Notes: generated by a model from the sequence alone, not told the origin. 64,000 bases of DNA from Mesorhizobium sp. (GCA_004020875.1 SAPZ01000009.1:62001-126000); one strand, 5' to 3'. Positions 1-8,152 are shown, numbered from the stretch's first letter. Numbers and translations: made by a program.

Positions 1-1
1 G

Positions 2-721
2 GAACTGTGGTCGGATCAGTCGGGCTTCGCCGAGAGCGTTCAGGCGACCGGCGTCACCGGCATTTGCGGCTCCGGCATCATCGAGGTGATCGCCGAGATG
101 TATCTGTCCGGCATCATTTCCGAGGACGGCGTCGTCGATGGATCGCTCAGCATGCGCTCGCCGCGCATCGTGCCCAACGGCCGCACCTTCTCCTACGTGC
201 TGAAGGAAGGCGAGCCGAAGATCACCATCACGCAGAATGACGTGCGCGCCATCCAGCTTGCCAAGGCGGCACTCTATGCCGGCACCAAGCTGTTGATGGA
301 AAAGCAGCACACCGAGTATGTCGACCGCATCCATTTCGCCGGCGCCTTCGGCTCCTTCATCGATCCGAAATACGCCATGGTACTTGGCCTGATCCCGGAC
401 TGCGACCTCGACAAGGTCTCGGCTGTCGGCAATGCCGCCGGCGCCGGCGCGCGCATGGCGCTCCTCAATCGTGGCTACCGGCGCGAGATCGAGGAGACGG
501 TGAGCAGGATCGAGAAGATCGAGACGGCGCTGGAACCGAAATTCCAGGAACACTTCGTCTACGCCATGGCGCTGCCGAACAAGGTCGACCCCTTCCCCAA
601 GCTGGCCGCCGCGGTGAAGCTGCCGCCGCGCAAGGCGATGAGCGAGGACGGCGGCGCAGGCGACGCCACCCCGCGCCGGCGTTCGCGCGAGGAGCGCGCG
701 GCACGCCGTGGCCGCGATTAG
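2..721 (+). CDS. Corrinoid activation protein (RACo/RamA-like ASKHA domain), 3' part
   Basis: Only the C-terminal 239 residues lie in the window; the start is off the left edge. The visible part matches the C-terminal ASKHA (DUF4445) domain of reductive activators of corrinoid proteins. It has GVTGICGSG near visible residues 17-25, HFAGAFGSFIDPKYA around 107-121 and a VGNAAGAGARMALLN motif after it. Such proteins carry an N-terminal 2Fe-2S ferredoxin domain and reduce inactive Co(II) corrinoid to Co(I) at the cost of ATP, so that MttB/MtgB-type methyltransferases can demethylate methylamines or betaines. The tail is very basic (RRRSREERAARRGRD). Its partner methyltransferase and corrinoid protein are probably left of the window. 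The family call is firm; the substrate is unknown. Confidence 0.85.
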   Translation, partial: ELWSDQSGFAESVQATGVTGICGSGIIEVIAEMYLSGIISEDGVVDGSLSMRSPRIVPNGRTFSYVLKEGEPKITITQNDVRAIQLAKAALYAGTKLLMEKQHTEYVDRIHFAGAFGSFIDPKYAMVLGLIPDCDLDKVSAVGNAAGAGARMALLNRGYRREIEETVSRIEKIETALEPKFQEHFVYAMALPNKVDPFPKLAAAVKLPPRKAMSEDGGAGDATPRRRSREERAARRGRD

Positions 722-740
722 AGCAAGGCGTTAGCCGGTA

Positions 741-1763
741 TCATTCCGCGGCCCCTGGGGCCGCGACATTGCTCGCCTTCACGGCGCCCTTCGGGCGTTG
801 CGGGTGCAGCAGCCCGATCAGTGGCTTTTCGACGATCAGGTAGAGCATCGCCGACAGGGCAAGTGTGGCGACCAGGATCGTCGCCGGCTGCAAAGCTGCG
901 GGGATACCGATCCTCAGGACGACACCCGTCGCTAGCACGCCAACCACGACGTGCCACAGATAGATCGAATAGGACGCGTCGCCGAGGAATGTGGGCAACG
1001 CAGCCGGCTTGAACGGCCGCGCCCGCTCGGCAAAAACCGCGCCCGCCACGATCAGCGCGGCCGGAAGTCCCCAGCGCAAGGCGCGGGGCAAATCGGCATC
1101 GAAATGCGGGCCGGCCGCAAGCAGAAGGAATCCGGCGCCGGCCATGGCCAGCGCCGCCCCGAACGGCAGCCTGGCGCCCTGGAGCCACAAGCGACCCACG
1201 ACGACGCCGGCCGCGAACTCGATCACGACAGGATCAGTGAAGGCGCGTGCGTATCCCGCGGGAAGGACGAAATGCAGCGCGACCATCGCGACAAGCGCGC
1301 CAACGAGAACGCGGAACCGCCAGCGCTCCTCAAGGAACAGGACCAGGGTCAAGACGAGATAGAACATCATCTCATAGCAAAGCGTCCAACCCTGTATGAC
1401 GATGGGATGCAGCGCATCCTCCTGCAGGACCGGCAGAAAGAACAGCGAGCCGACGAAATTCGCCACGCTGAAGAAATGGCCGTAGAAGAACTGCGGCTTG
1501 AGCAGGATGCCCGCCGCGGTCAGCAAGGTGACGATCCAGTAGAGAGGCACGATGCGGGTGATGCGGCGCCCCATGAAACGCCAGGGATCGGCCGGCCGGC
1601 CCGCCGTCGTCACCCACATGATGAAGCCGCTAATGACGAAGAAGACGTCGACACCCGCTGCTCCGACGTCGAACGAACCGCCGAACTGCTCGCTGACGTG
1701 AAAGCAAACGACCGCGCACGCGGCGAGGCCGCGTAGATATTGAATGCTGTGTATGCTTGTCAC
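741..1763 (-). CDS. Acyltransferase family 3 membrane protein
   Basis: A 340-residue integral membrane protein with about ten hydrophobic segments. The N-terminus shows the acyltransferase-3 (OafA/ExoZ) pattern: IQYLRGLAACAVVCFH near residues 7-22, with the conserved Arg and His, then GVDVFFVISGFIM around 37-49. These enzymes O-acetylate or otherwise acylate surface polysaccharides, Nod factors or antibiotics from the cytoplasmic side. It is a single gene converging on the corrinoid activator (19 bases between stops) with no glycan genes nearby, so the acceptor cannot be read from context. Length is typical of the family. Confidence 0.85.
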   Translation of the reverse strand: MTSIHSIQYLRGLAACAVVCFHVSEQFGGSFDVGAAGVDVFFVISGFIMWVTTAGRPADPWRFMGRRITRIVPLYWIVTLLTAAGILLKPQFFYGHFFSVANFVGSLFFLPVLQEDALHPIVIQGWTLCYEMMFYLVLTLVLFLEERWRFRVLVGALVAMVALHFVLPAGYARAFTDPVVIEFAAGVVVGRLWLQGARLPFGAALAMAGAGFLLLAAGPHFDADLPRALRWGLPAALIVAGAVFAERARPFKPAALPTFLGDASYSIYLWHVVVGVLATGVVLRIGIPAALQPATILVATLALSAMLYLIVEKPLIGLLHPQRPKGAVKASNVAAPGAAE

Positions 1764-1902
1764 GATGCCCTGACCCGTTTCGCATCATGCTGCGGTGCAC
1801 ATACTCCCACGCCGCATTGCACAATAACTATGCAGCCGCTCGCCTGTGTCAACCGCCGATGGCAGCTATTCGGACCGGACCCGGCCCGTCGGCCGCTTAA
1901 TG

Positions 1903-1918
1903 CATTTGCATGCAAATG
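1903..1918. promoter_or_regulatory. Perfect 16-bp palindrome in intergenic gap
   Basis: CATTTGCATGCAAATG is a perfect dyad with no spacer in the 293-base gap between the acyltransferase and the DUF1127 gene. It is AT-richer than its surroundings and could be a regulator binding site for either gene. No regulator is identified. Nothing else in this gap (1764-2056) looks functional. Confidence 0.3.
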
Positions 1919-2056
1919 TTTCCGGATCCGCGCGATCCCGAAACCGAAGCTCTGTTTTCGCGAAATCGGCCCGATACATGCGAGACGCATTTAGCGGCCA
2001 TCGCATGGCGGCAGCGGCCATCGTTGGCCGCCATTGCTCTTGAAGAGAGATGAAAA

Positions 2057-2242
2057 ATGTCGATGTTCGGAAATCTTAGTCGCTTCGGTGTCACCATCAG
2101 GCAGGCTCATGCCAGGAACAAGGCGATCCGCGCGCTCAACGATCTGCCGGCGCATGTCCAGAAGGATATCGGCTGGCCGGCCTCGCCGCCGAGCGACCCG
2201 CAGGCAGCACTGCATAAGCTGCTTCTGGGCACGCCGCGCTGA
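2057..2242 (+). CDS. DUF1127 small protein
   Basis: A 61-residue protein with the DUF1127 (YjiS-like) core at its middle: RALNDLPAHVQKDIGWP, around residues 25-41. The ATG follows an AGAGAGATG-type ribosome site about 6 bases upstream. DUF1127 proteins are abundant small Arg-rich proteins in Rhizobiales; some take part in RNA turnover, phosphate or stress responses, but the function of this paralogue is unknown. A second DUF1127 protein with the same core lies at 4634. The stop codon overlaps a following small ORF (TGATG). Confidence 0.85.
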   Translation: MSMFGNLSRFGVTIRQAHARNKAIRALNDLPAHVQKDIGWPASPPSDPQAALHKLLLGTPR

Positions 2243-2352
2243 TGACCTTCGCCGACAAATGCAAGCTGCTCGGCAAGCGCCGGGGCCGCGATGCGGTTCC
2301 GGCGACCGGGGAGAACAAACTGCGCGCCGCGCTGCTGCCGAGGCGGCGCTAA
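2242..2352 (+). CDS. Possible small basic protein, 36 aa, coupled to DUF1127 gene
   Basis: An ATG overlaps the DUF1127 stop in a TGATG arrangement and opens a 36-codon frame ending in TAA. The product is basic, with KRRGR near residues 12-16 and LLPRRR at the end. No family is recognised. The coupled start and basic composition favour translation, but at this GC content a 36-codon frame can arise by chance. Confidence 0.3.
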   Translation: MTFADKCKLLGKRRGRDAVPATGENKLRAALLPRRR

Positions 2353-2468
2353 GCAATTTCAGGAAAGCGCGCAGCGGTTGGGCTCGGCGACTTCGCCATA
2401 GCCCGTCCGCAATCGCGCAAACAAGGATCCGACACCGCGGGATCACGCCGATGTGCCAGCGTGATTCC

Positions 2469-2496
2469 TTGACATTTCAAACTGACGTACAATCTT
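2469..2496 (+). promoter_or_regulatory. Possible sigma-70-type promoter for the esterase gene
   Basis: TTGACA at 2469-2474 is followed 16 bases later by AATCTT (2491-2496), with a TACAAT at 2488 as an alternative but too close -10. The site is about 55 bases upstream of the chosen esterase ATG. The -35 is perfect and the -10 weak. Confidence 0.35.
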
Positions 2497-2549
2497 CGCA
2501 GAGCGGGGGGAATTCTCTTAGTCGGCTCTGCCGAGATTCGTGTATCCGC

Positions 2550-3515
2550 ATGCCCAGTTTGAAAAGCCATCTCGTTTCGTTCGTTCTGCGGCACAGTCGC
2601 AAGAAGGCCTTTTCCAGTCCCGAGAACCTGCAGCGCTGGATCGCCTACGCCCGCAAGACCGAGGACTATCATCCACCGGCCTTGCTCAAGTCGCGGCTGG
2701 ACATCACCGAGACCAAGATCGACGGCTTTCCCGTCTATGAGATTGCTCCGAAAGCGGGCGAACGCCGACGCATGCTTTACATGCATGGCGGGGCCTATGT
2801 CTTTCAGATCACCTCCTACCATTGGGGCCTGATCGCCGAGATGGCCGAGCGCCTCGGCTTCGGCATCACCGTGCCGATCTACCCAATTGCGCCCGAGCAC
2901 GATTTCCACGACATGTTCGGCATGGTCGGCGACGTTTACCGGCGCATGCTCGAAGACACCGAGGCCGAGGACATCGTCTTCATGGGTGATTCCGCCGGCG
3001 GGAACATGGCCGTCGTGCTGACCATGATGGCGGCCGAGGAAGGCCTGCCTTCGCCGTCCCGTCACGTGCTGATCTCGCCCGGCCTCGACATGTCTCTGTC
3101 CAATCCGGAAGTGTTCGAGGCCGAGCGCAACGATCCCTGGCTCGGCATCCCCGGCGGACTGGAAGCGATCCGCCTCTACAGCGCCGGCTTCGAGCGCTCC
3201 GACTGGCACATCAGCCCGCTCTACGGCGATCTTTCAGTGCTGCCCAAGACGCTGCTGCTTACCGGCTCGCGCGATCTGCTCAGCCCCGACAATCTGATCT
3301 TCGCCGAACGCGCGCGCATCGCCGGCGTCGAGGTCGACGTGGTTTATGAAGAGGGCATGTTCCATGTCTGGCCACTGATCGAGATGCCCGAGGCGCGGCG
3401 CGCTCGCGACAGCATCGTGGCATTCCTCAACATCGCCCCAGCGGCGCGCAAGGCTCGCGCGCGGCGCAGAACGAAAGCTGCTTTCGCGGAGCGCTCGGCG
3501 CCGGCGGCCGAATAG
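2550..3515 (+). CDS. Alpha/beta hydrolase, HSL/Est family
   Basis: A 321-residue cytoplasmic esterase of the hormone-sensitive lipase family. The oxyanion-hole motif HGGAY is at residues 79-83 and the nucleophile elbow GDSAGG at about 146-151 (Ser148). The Asp lies in SRDLLSPD and the His in FHVW near the C-terminus, so the triad is complete. I chose the ATG at 2550 (MPSLKSHLVS) because the open frame upstream runs through the DUF1127 gene and has no protein-like sequence. The C-terminal tail is Ala/Arg rich. The gene ends one base before the stop of the convergent LysR gene. The substrate is probably a short-chain ester; no context points to a specific one. Confidence 0.85.
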   Translation: MPSLKSHLVSFVLRHSRKKAFSSPENLQRWIAYARKTEDYHPPALLKSRLDITETKIDGFPVYEIAPKAGERRRMLYMHGGAYVFQITSYHWGLIAEMAERLGFGITVPIYPIAPEHDFHDMFGMVGDVYRRMLEDTEAEDIVFMGDSAGGNMAVVLTMMAAEEGLPSPSRHVLISPGLDMSLSNPEVFEAERNDPWLGIPGGLEAIRLYSAGFERSDWHISPLYGDLSVLPKTLLLTGSRDLLSPDNLIFAERARIAGVEVDVVYEEGMFHVWPLIEMPEARRARDSIVAFLNIAPAARKARARRRTKAAFAERSAPAAE

Positions 3516-3516
3516 C

Positions 3517-4416
3517 TCAGAACTTGCCGGTTTCGCGGAACAGTTCGAAGGTCGCGCGGATATGGTCGGCGACGGCCTTCACCGGCGCGCTGGCGTCGGG
3601 CGCCACCACCATGGCGAGATTGTAGGTGCCGATCTCGGGCATGCCGTCCTTGGCGCCCAGCGAGACCATCTCGTTGCCGAGGAAGGACTTCGGCAGCGGT
3701 GCCACCGCGAGGTCGGCCATGATCGCGGCGCGCTGGCCGGCCGTGTGGGCGCTCATATAGGCGATGCGGTAATTGCGGCCCTCGCGACCGAGCGCTTCGA
3801 GCGCACCAGCCCGCCAGGCGCAGCCCTCCTCCCACAGCGACACCGGCAAGGGTTCGCGCAAATGCGCACAGCCGCCCTTGGCGCCTGCCCAGACGATCGG
3901 CTCGGTCAGCAGCACCTCGGCGCCGATCGCGCTGGTCTTGTAGGAATTTGTGAGCAGCGTGATGTCGAGCGCGCGGTCATCCATGCGCCGGCGCAGATTG
4001 ATGCTCTGGTCGATGGTGACGTCGACGGCGATCGAGGGATGCGACTGCGCGAAGCGCTTCAGCACATGCGGCAGCACGCGCTCACCATAGTCGTCCGGGG
4101 ACCCAAGCCGCACCACGCCGACAATATCGGGGATGATGAATTTCGACACCACCTCGCGGTTGATCGACAAAAGCCGGCGCGCATAGCCGAGCAGCATCTC
4201 GCCATCCGTGGTCAGCGTCACCGAGCGCGCATCGCGCGCGAAGACGGAACGGCCGAGAATATCCTCCAGCTTCTTGATCTGCATGGAGACGGCCGACGGC
4301 GTGCGGAACACTGCGTTGGCGGCGGTGGTGAACGAGCCGGTCTCGGCGATCGCCACGAAGGTGCGCAGCACATCGAGGTCAAGCAGCGGCAAAGGATGAT
4401 TGAGCGGGGCGTTCAT
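3517..4416 (-). CDS. LysR-family transcriptional regulator
   Basis: A 299-residue LysR-type regulator. The winged HTH is at about residues 14-75, starting LDVLRTFVAIAETGSFTTAA and including KKLEDILGRSVFARDARSV. A periplasmic-binding-like effector domain follows. Length and organisation are standard. It converges tail to tail with the esterase, so it is not an obvious autoregulated divergent pair with it; the gene upstream of its start is a DUF1127 protein. Effector and targets cannot be deduced. Confidence 0.9.
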   Translation of the reverse strand: MNAPLNHPLPLLDLDVLRTFVAIAETGSFTTAANAVFRTPSAVSMQIKKLEDILGRSVFARDARSVTLTTDGEMLLGYARRLLSINREVVSKFIIPDIVGVVRLGSPDDYGERVLPHVLKRFAQSHPSIAVDVTIDQSINLRRRMDDRALDITLLTNSYKTSAIGAEVLLTEPIVWAGAKGGCAHLREPLPVSLWEEGCAWRAGALEALGREGRNYRIAYMSAHTAGQRAAIMADLAVAPLPKSFLGNEMVSLGAKDGMPEIGTYNLAMVVAPDASAPVKAVADHIRATFELFRETGKF

Positions 4417-4633
4417 GGGAGGCGACCTTCAATTTTTCTGATGCAATCCATCATTCCATTTCGTTTGATTGAACATCAGTCCAAGCGCATAGTCAACCTG
4501 ATCGATGCGGGATGCTGCCAAAAGCAGCCACGAAGCGACTGACACAGTCCTGCAATCGACATGAAATGAAGCTGAAACAGACCTGACTTAACGCAGTGAC
4601 GGGCGCCTCCCTGCCCGCATAGAGGAGAAAGAA

Positions 4634-4819
4634 ATGTCTATCCTGTCGTCCATCGGTCGGTTTGCGACCGAATTCAGCGCGGCCCGCGCCCGCTACCAGA
4701 CCGAACGCGCCATCCATGCGTTGCCGATCGAACTGCAGAAGGATATCGGCTGGCCTGAAGCCGCCGACGTCAAGACCGGCTCGCGCTTCGGTGTCGGAAG
4801 CTGGGCCGGAGCGAAGTAG
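4634..4819 (+). CDS. DUF1127 small protein
   Basis: A 61-residue protein sharing the DUF1127 core LPIELQKDIGWPEA with the protein at 2057 (both contain QKDIGWP). A strong purine-rich ribosome site, AGAGGAGAAAG, sits just before the ATG. A perfect hairpin terminator follows within about 20 bases, so it is a one-gene transcript. Function unknown, as for the first copy. Confidence 0.85.
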   Translation: MSILSSIGRFATEFSAARARYQTERAIHALPIELQKDIGWPEAADVKTGSRFGVGSWAGAK

Positions 4820-4840
4820 TCACGTGTCTATGGAGATCTG

Positions 4841-4873
4841 AAGGCCTGCCGCGTCAGCTCGGCAGGCCTTTTG
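4841..4873 (+). terminator. Rho-independent terminator after DUF1127 gene
   Basis: Perfect 10-bp arms AAGGCCTGCC (4841-4850) and GGCAGGCCTT (4861-4870) with a 10-base loop, followed by TT. It lies 21 bases after the DUF1127 stop. Confidence 0.8.
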
Positions 4874-5162
4874 CCTGTTCAGGACCTTTGTTTGCATTCA
4901 AACGACTTTTCCAGCCATGCCGCCGCTGCATGACGCATATGAACCACTCGCATAGCAGGTTAACAGGTCAGGTAAAGCACTGTAAATAATAGGGAATTGT
5001 GGGCACATTGCCCAAAAATGTCGCAAATCATGTCGCTTTTCATGTCAAGCGCTTCGTTTTTGCGATTTAGTTTTCACCGAAGCGAGCCTATATCAGCGCC
5101 AGCAAAAACGAGCTGCCCCACTCCTCCAAGCGAAGGCGACCCGTCTGAGCAACCAAATGGAG
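4874..5162. other. Intergenic region with TGTCGC half-sites
   Basis: No gene is seen here. The region is relatively AT-rich around 4980-5060. It contains the direct repeat TGTCGC at 5019-5024 and 5031-5036, described separately. Confidence 0.4.
5019..5036 (+). promoter_or_regulatory. TGTCGC direct repeat, candidate GbdR-like operator
   Basis: TGTCGCAAATCATGTCGC is two TGTCGC half-sites 12 bases apart, the kind of direct repeat AraC-family proteins bind. ATTGCCCA lies a few bases upstream, as it also does before the related site at 5424-5443. It precedes the 46-aa ORF at 5163. Confidence 0.35.
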
Positions 5163-5303
5163 ATGATGATGAAGCTCTTTGCCCGCCTGTTCGCCCGTCG
5201 CGAAATGAACTTGACGACCGCTTTGGAGCGTCAGCGTCTCGCTAGGACCATGCCCGGCCAGACCGGCGCCGTGGCCGCTGCCCGTCTCGGCTTTGTTGCC
5301 TGA
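5163..5303 (+). CDS. Small hypothetical protein, 46 aa
   Basis: An open frame of 46 codons starting with three consecutive ATGs (5163, 5166, 5169). GGAG at 5159-5162 would place the third ATG at the best spacing. The product begins MKLFARLFARREMN from that ATG, with an amphipathic basic N-terminus, and ends RLGFVA. A perfect terminator hairpin follows 28 bases after the stop, which supports a real transcription unit. No family is recognised. A candidate operator upstream resembles the one before the GlxA/GbdR-type regulator. Confidence 0.5.
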   Translation: MMMKLFARLFARREMNLTTALERQRLARTMPGQTGAVAAARLGFVA

Positions 5304-5331
5304 GACAATCCAGGACCGACAAGCCTAATCC

Positions 5332-5363
5332 AACGCCGCCCGGCTTGCCGGGGCGGCGTTTTC
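5332..5363 (+). terminator. Rho-independent terminator after the 46-aa ORF
   Basis: Arms AACGCCGCCC (5332-5341) and GGGCGGCGTT (5351-5360) pair perfectly across a 9-base loop and run into TTCATTTT. Confidence 0.8.
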
Positions 5364-5423
5364 ATTTTGGGTCCGGCAGTTGTCGGCCGCGCAGTGACGC
5401 CCTGCGGTTGCACCTATTGCCCA

Positions 5424-5443
5424 TTTGCGACCCGTGTCGCAAA
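5424..5443. promoter_or_regulatory. TTTGCGAC-N4-GTCGCAAA dyad upstream of GbdR-like gene
   Basis: Perfect 8-bp inverted arms TTTGCGAC (5424-5431) and GTCGCAAA (5436-5443) with a 4-base spacer, 107 bases upstream of the regulator's GTG. The right arm with flank, CGTGTCGCAAA (5433-5443), recurs exactly on the minus strand at 15025-15035, upstream of an FAD/GcvT dehydrogenase. It is probably an autoregulatory operator. Confidence 0.45.
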
Positions 5444-5474
5444 TTTAATCTTCACTTAGCCGCCTACCCGATTG

Positions 5475-5516
5475 ACAGGAATGGTTTTTCCTGTTGTCGC
5501 TATGCTGTTCGCGACA
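5475..5516. promoter_or_regulatory. Two further dyads in the regulator's upstream region
   Basis: ACAGGAA (5475-5481) pairs with TTCCTGT (5488-5494), and TGTCGC (5495-5500) pairs with GCGACA (5511-5516). Both lie within 80 bases of the GTG start. The second repeats the TGTCGC half-site. Confidence 0.3.
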
Positions 5517-5550
5517 TCCTGTTCGCGTCATGGCTGCGTGAGGTTTCACC

Positions 5551-6552
5551 GTGAATGCCGTAAAGCACCCGATCAAGAGATCGTTTGTATTCTTCCTCGT
5601 TCCCGATTTCACGATGATCGCCTTCGCGACGGCGCTCGATCCGCTGAGATCGGCCAACCGGATGCTCGGCTACGAGGCTTATAGCTGGCGCCTGGCAAGC
5701 ATCGACGGCAAACCGGTTCGCGCCTCGAACGGCGTCGAATGCGCCGTCAACACCTCGCTCGAGGAGGAGCGCAGGAAGATGGCCGGACCCGATCGGCCGA
5801 ACATGGCGATCGTCTGCAGCGGCATCAATGTCGAGCGCTACCACAACAAATCGGCCTTCGCCTGGCTGCGCGAGGAGTATAATCGCGGCGTCGCCGTCGG
5901 CGGATTGTGCACTGGCGCGCATATCCTGGCCGCCGCGGGCCTGTTGTCCAACAAGCGCTGCGCCATCCATTGGGAGAACCTTCCAGGCTTCTCCGAGGCC
6001 TTCCCGAAAGCCAATGTCTTTGCCGACCTCTTCGAAGTCGACCAGAACGTCTACACCTGCGCCGGCGGCACCGCCGCACTCGACATGATGCTGAAGCTGA
6101 TCGGTGATGATTTCGACGAGAGCTTGGTCAACCGCGTCTGCGAGCAGGTGCTGACCGACCGAGTGCGCAGCCCGACGGACCGCCAGCGTCTGCCCCTGCG
6201 GGCCCGCCTCGGCGTCCAGAACTCCAAGGTGCTCACCATCATTGAACTGATGGAGGCGAACCTCTCCGAGCCGCTGTCGCTGATCGAGATCGCCGACCAT
6301 GTCGATCTCTCGCGCCGGCAGATCGAGCGCCTGTTCCGCACCGAGATGGGCCGCTCCCCTGCCCGCTACTATCTGGAGATCCGGCTCGACCGCGCCAGGC
6401 ATCTGCTCATCCAGTCGTCGCTGCCGGTGGTCGAAGTGGCGGTTGCCTGCGGCTTCGTCTCCGCTTCGCATTTCTCCAAATGCTATCGCGAGCTCTATGC
6501 CCGCTCGCCTCAGCAGGAGCGCGTCGACCGCAAGCAGCTCCTGGCGGCTTAA
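5551..6552 (+). CDS. GlxA/GbdR-type AraC regulator (DJ-1-like + AraC HTH)
   Basis: A 333-residue regulator of the GlxA family. The N-terminal DJ-1/PfpI-like domain spans about residues 10-185, with the family GLCTGAHILA motif near 118-127. The C-terminal AraC HTH pair spans about 230-325 (SLIEIADHVDLSRRQIERLFR and VAVACGFVSASHFSK). The family includes GbdR and CdhR, which control glycine betaine and carnitine catabolism in Pseudomonas. Given the dehydrogenases and sarcosine oxidase in this window, a role in N-methyl compound catabolism is likely but inferred. Translation probably starts at GTG 5551; the ribosome site is weak. Dyads with TGTCGC half-sites lie upstream. Confidence 0.85.
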   Translation: MNAVKHPIKRSFVFFLVPDFTMIAFATALDPLRSANRMLGYEAYSWRLASIDGKPVRASNGVECAVNTSLEEERRKMAGPDRPNMAIVCSGINVERYHNKSAFAWLREEYNRGVAVGGLCTGAHILAAAGLLSNKRCAIHWENLPGFSEAFPKANVFADLFEVDQNVYTCAGGTAALDMMLKLIGDDFDESLVNRVCEQVLTDRVRSPTDRQRLPLRARLGVQNSKVLTIIELMEANLSEPLSLIEIADHVDLSRRQIERLFRTEMGRSPARYYLEIRLDRARHLLIQSSLPVVEVAVACGFVSASHFSKCYRELYARSPQQERVDRKQLLAA

Positions 6553-6572
6553 GCAGGCAGCAACGCAGCCGT

Positions 6573-7364
6573 CTAAGCTGTCTGGGTCTGCGCCGTCCGC
6601 ACCGCCTCGATGCGAATGTCTTCCGTGAGCTGTGCCTTGAGCGCAGAGAATTCCGGGCTGGTTTTCAGCGTGTAGTGGCGCGGATGCGGCAGGTCGACCG
6701 GCACGTCGGATTTGATGCGACCGGGCCGGGCGCTCATCACGATCACCCGCGACGCCATGAAGATCGCCTCCTCAATGTCGTGGGTGACGAACAGCACCGT
6801 CTTCTTGCGCCGCTCCCAGATGCCGAGCAGCAATTCCTGCATCAGACCGCGCGTCTGATTGTCCAGCGCGCCGAACGGCTCGTCGAGCAGCAGGATCGCC
6901 GGATCGTTGGCCAAGGCGCGCGCGATCGCGGTGCGCTGCTGCATGCCGCCCGACAATTGCTTCGGCCAATGGTTCTCGAAACCCCTCAGACCGACGAGAT
7001 CTACATAGGAGGCGACGATCTCGTTGCGCTCCCGCTCGGGCCGGCCTTGCTCGCGCAGGCCGAAGCCGATGTTCTCGGCAACCGTCAGCCAGGGAAAAAG
7101 CGTGTAGGACTGGAACACCATGCCGCGGTCCGGCCCCGGCCTAGTGACCGCCTTGCCGTCGAGCAGCACGCGGCCCGTGCTCGGCGCTTCCAGTCCGGCG
7201 ACGATCCTGAGCAAGGTCGACTTGCCGCAGCCGGACGGCCCCAGGATGGTGATGAAATCGTTGGCCGCGACCGCAAGGTCGACCGGCTGCAGCGCCTGCA
7301 CTGGCTGCCCGCCCCCGACCCCGGCAAAGGTCCGCGAGACTCCCTCGATCTGAAGCTTGCTCAT
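6573..7364 (-). CDS. ABC transporter ATP-binding protein, TauB/SsuB-like
   Basis: A 263-residue ATPase of the nitrate/sulfonate/taurine family. Walker A is GPSGCGKS near residues 43-50, the signature LSGGMQQR near 139-146, Walker B ILLLDEPFGALD shortly after, and the switch His is in VTHD. The ATG at 7364 overlaps the permease stop by 4 bases (ATGA), so the two are translationally coupled. A longer in-frame reading extends into the permease gene but is only a shadow. It energises import together with the permease and binding protein that follow. Confidence 0.9.
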   Translation of the reverse strand: MSKLQIEGVSRTFAGVGGGQPVQALQPVDLAVAANDFITILGPSGCGKSTLLRIVAGLEAPSTGRVLLDGKAVTRPGPDRGMVFQSYTLFPWLTVAENIGFGLREQGRPERERNEIVASYVDLVGLRGFENHWPKQLSGGMQQRTAIARALANDPAILLLDEPFGALDNQTRGLMQELLLGIWERRKKTVLFVTHDIEEAIFMASRVIVMSARPGRIKSDVPVDLPHPRHYTLKTSPEFSALKAQLTEDIRIEAVRTAQTQTA

Positions 7365-8137
7365 GCCAGGCTCCACGGATAGAGCCAGCGGTTGAGCGCC
7401 TTGAAGGCGAAATCGGACAACAGCCCGATCAGCCCGATGACGATGATGCCGAAGATGATCTGCCCGGTCGCCAGCCGCGACTGGCTGTTGATTATCATAT
7501 AGCCGATGCCGGACGACGAGCCGATCAGTTCGGCGACGATCACATAGGTCCAGGCCCAGCCGAGCACCAGCCGCAGCGTTTCGGCGATCTCCGGCGCGTT
7601 GGCCGGCATGATGACGCGCTTGACGATGCCGTTGTCTGTAGCGCCCAGCGTGTAGGCTGCCTCGACCAGGTCGCGCCGCGTAGCGCCCACTTTCACTGCG
7701 ACAATCAGAATGATCTGGAAGACCGATCCGACGAAGATCACCAGGAGCTTTTCCAGTTCGCCGATGCCGGCCCACAGGATGAGCAGCGGAATGAAGGCGG
7801 ACGCCGGCAGGTAGCGCGCAAAGGACACGAACGGCTCGAGGAAGGCTTCGACCGGCTTCCAGGCGCCCATGGCGATGCCGATCGGCACCGCCACGATCGA
7901 GGCCAGAACGAAGCCGCCGAAGACGCGCCAGATGGTGATCAATATGTCGAGCCAGAAGCGGTCTTCGACGAGCAGCCGCCAGCCATCTTTGAGCATCGAC
8001 AGGGGATCGGCGAGAAATATCCGGTTCACATGGCCGCCCAGCGTGATCCACGCCCAGAAGGCCACGAACAGCACGAAGAAGGCGATGCCGAGCACGGTTC
8101 GCGTGCCCGGCGCAACGGGGTGCAAGGGACGCAGCAT
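7361..8137 (-). CDS. ABC transporter permease, TauC/SsuC-like
   Basis: A 258-residue inner-membrane permease with six likely membrane spans. The BPD_transp_1 EAA-loop motif reads EAAYTLGATDNGIVKRVIMP. I chose ATG 8137 (MLRPLHPVAPG) because the upstream extension runs into the repeat element at 8153-8254 and is Arg-rich nonsense. It lies between the ATPase (4-base overlap) and the binding protein, all on the minus strand. Confidence 0.9.
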   Translation of the reverse strand: MLRPLHPVAPGTRTVLGIAFFVLFVAFWAWITLGGHVNRIFLADPLSMLKDGWRLLVEDRFWLDILITIWRVFGGFVLASIVAVPIGIAMGAWKPVEAFLEPFVSFARYLPASAFIPLLILWAGIGELEKLLVIFVGSVFQIILIVAVKVGATRRDLVEAAYTLGATDNGIVKRVIMPANAPEIAETLRLVLGWAWTYVIVAELIGSSSGIGYMIINSQSRLATGQIIFGIIVIGLIGLLSDFAFKALNRWLYPWSLA

Positions 8138-8152
8138 CAGGCCCTGTCCATT

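Noticed and set aside
2034..2549. N-terminal extension of the esterase frame through the DUF1127 gene
   Set aside because: Arg/Ser-rich and without similarity to the family; ATG 2550 gives the normal length.
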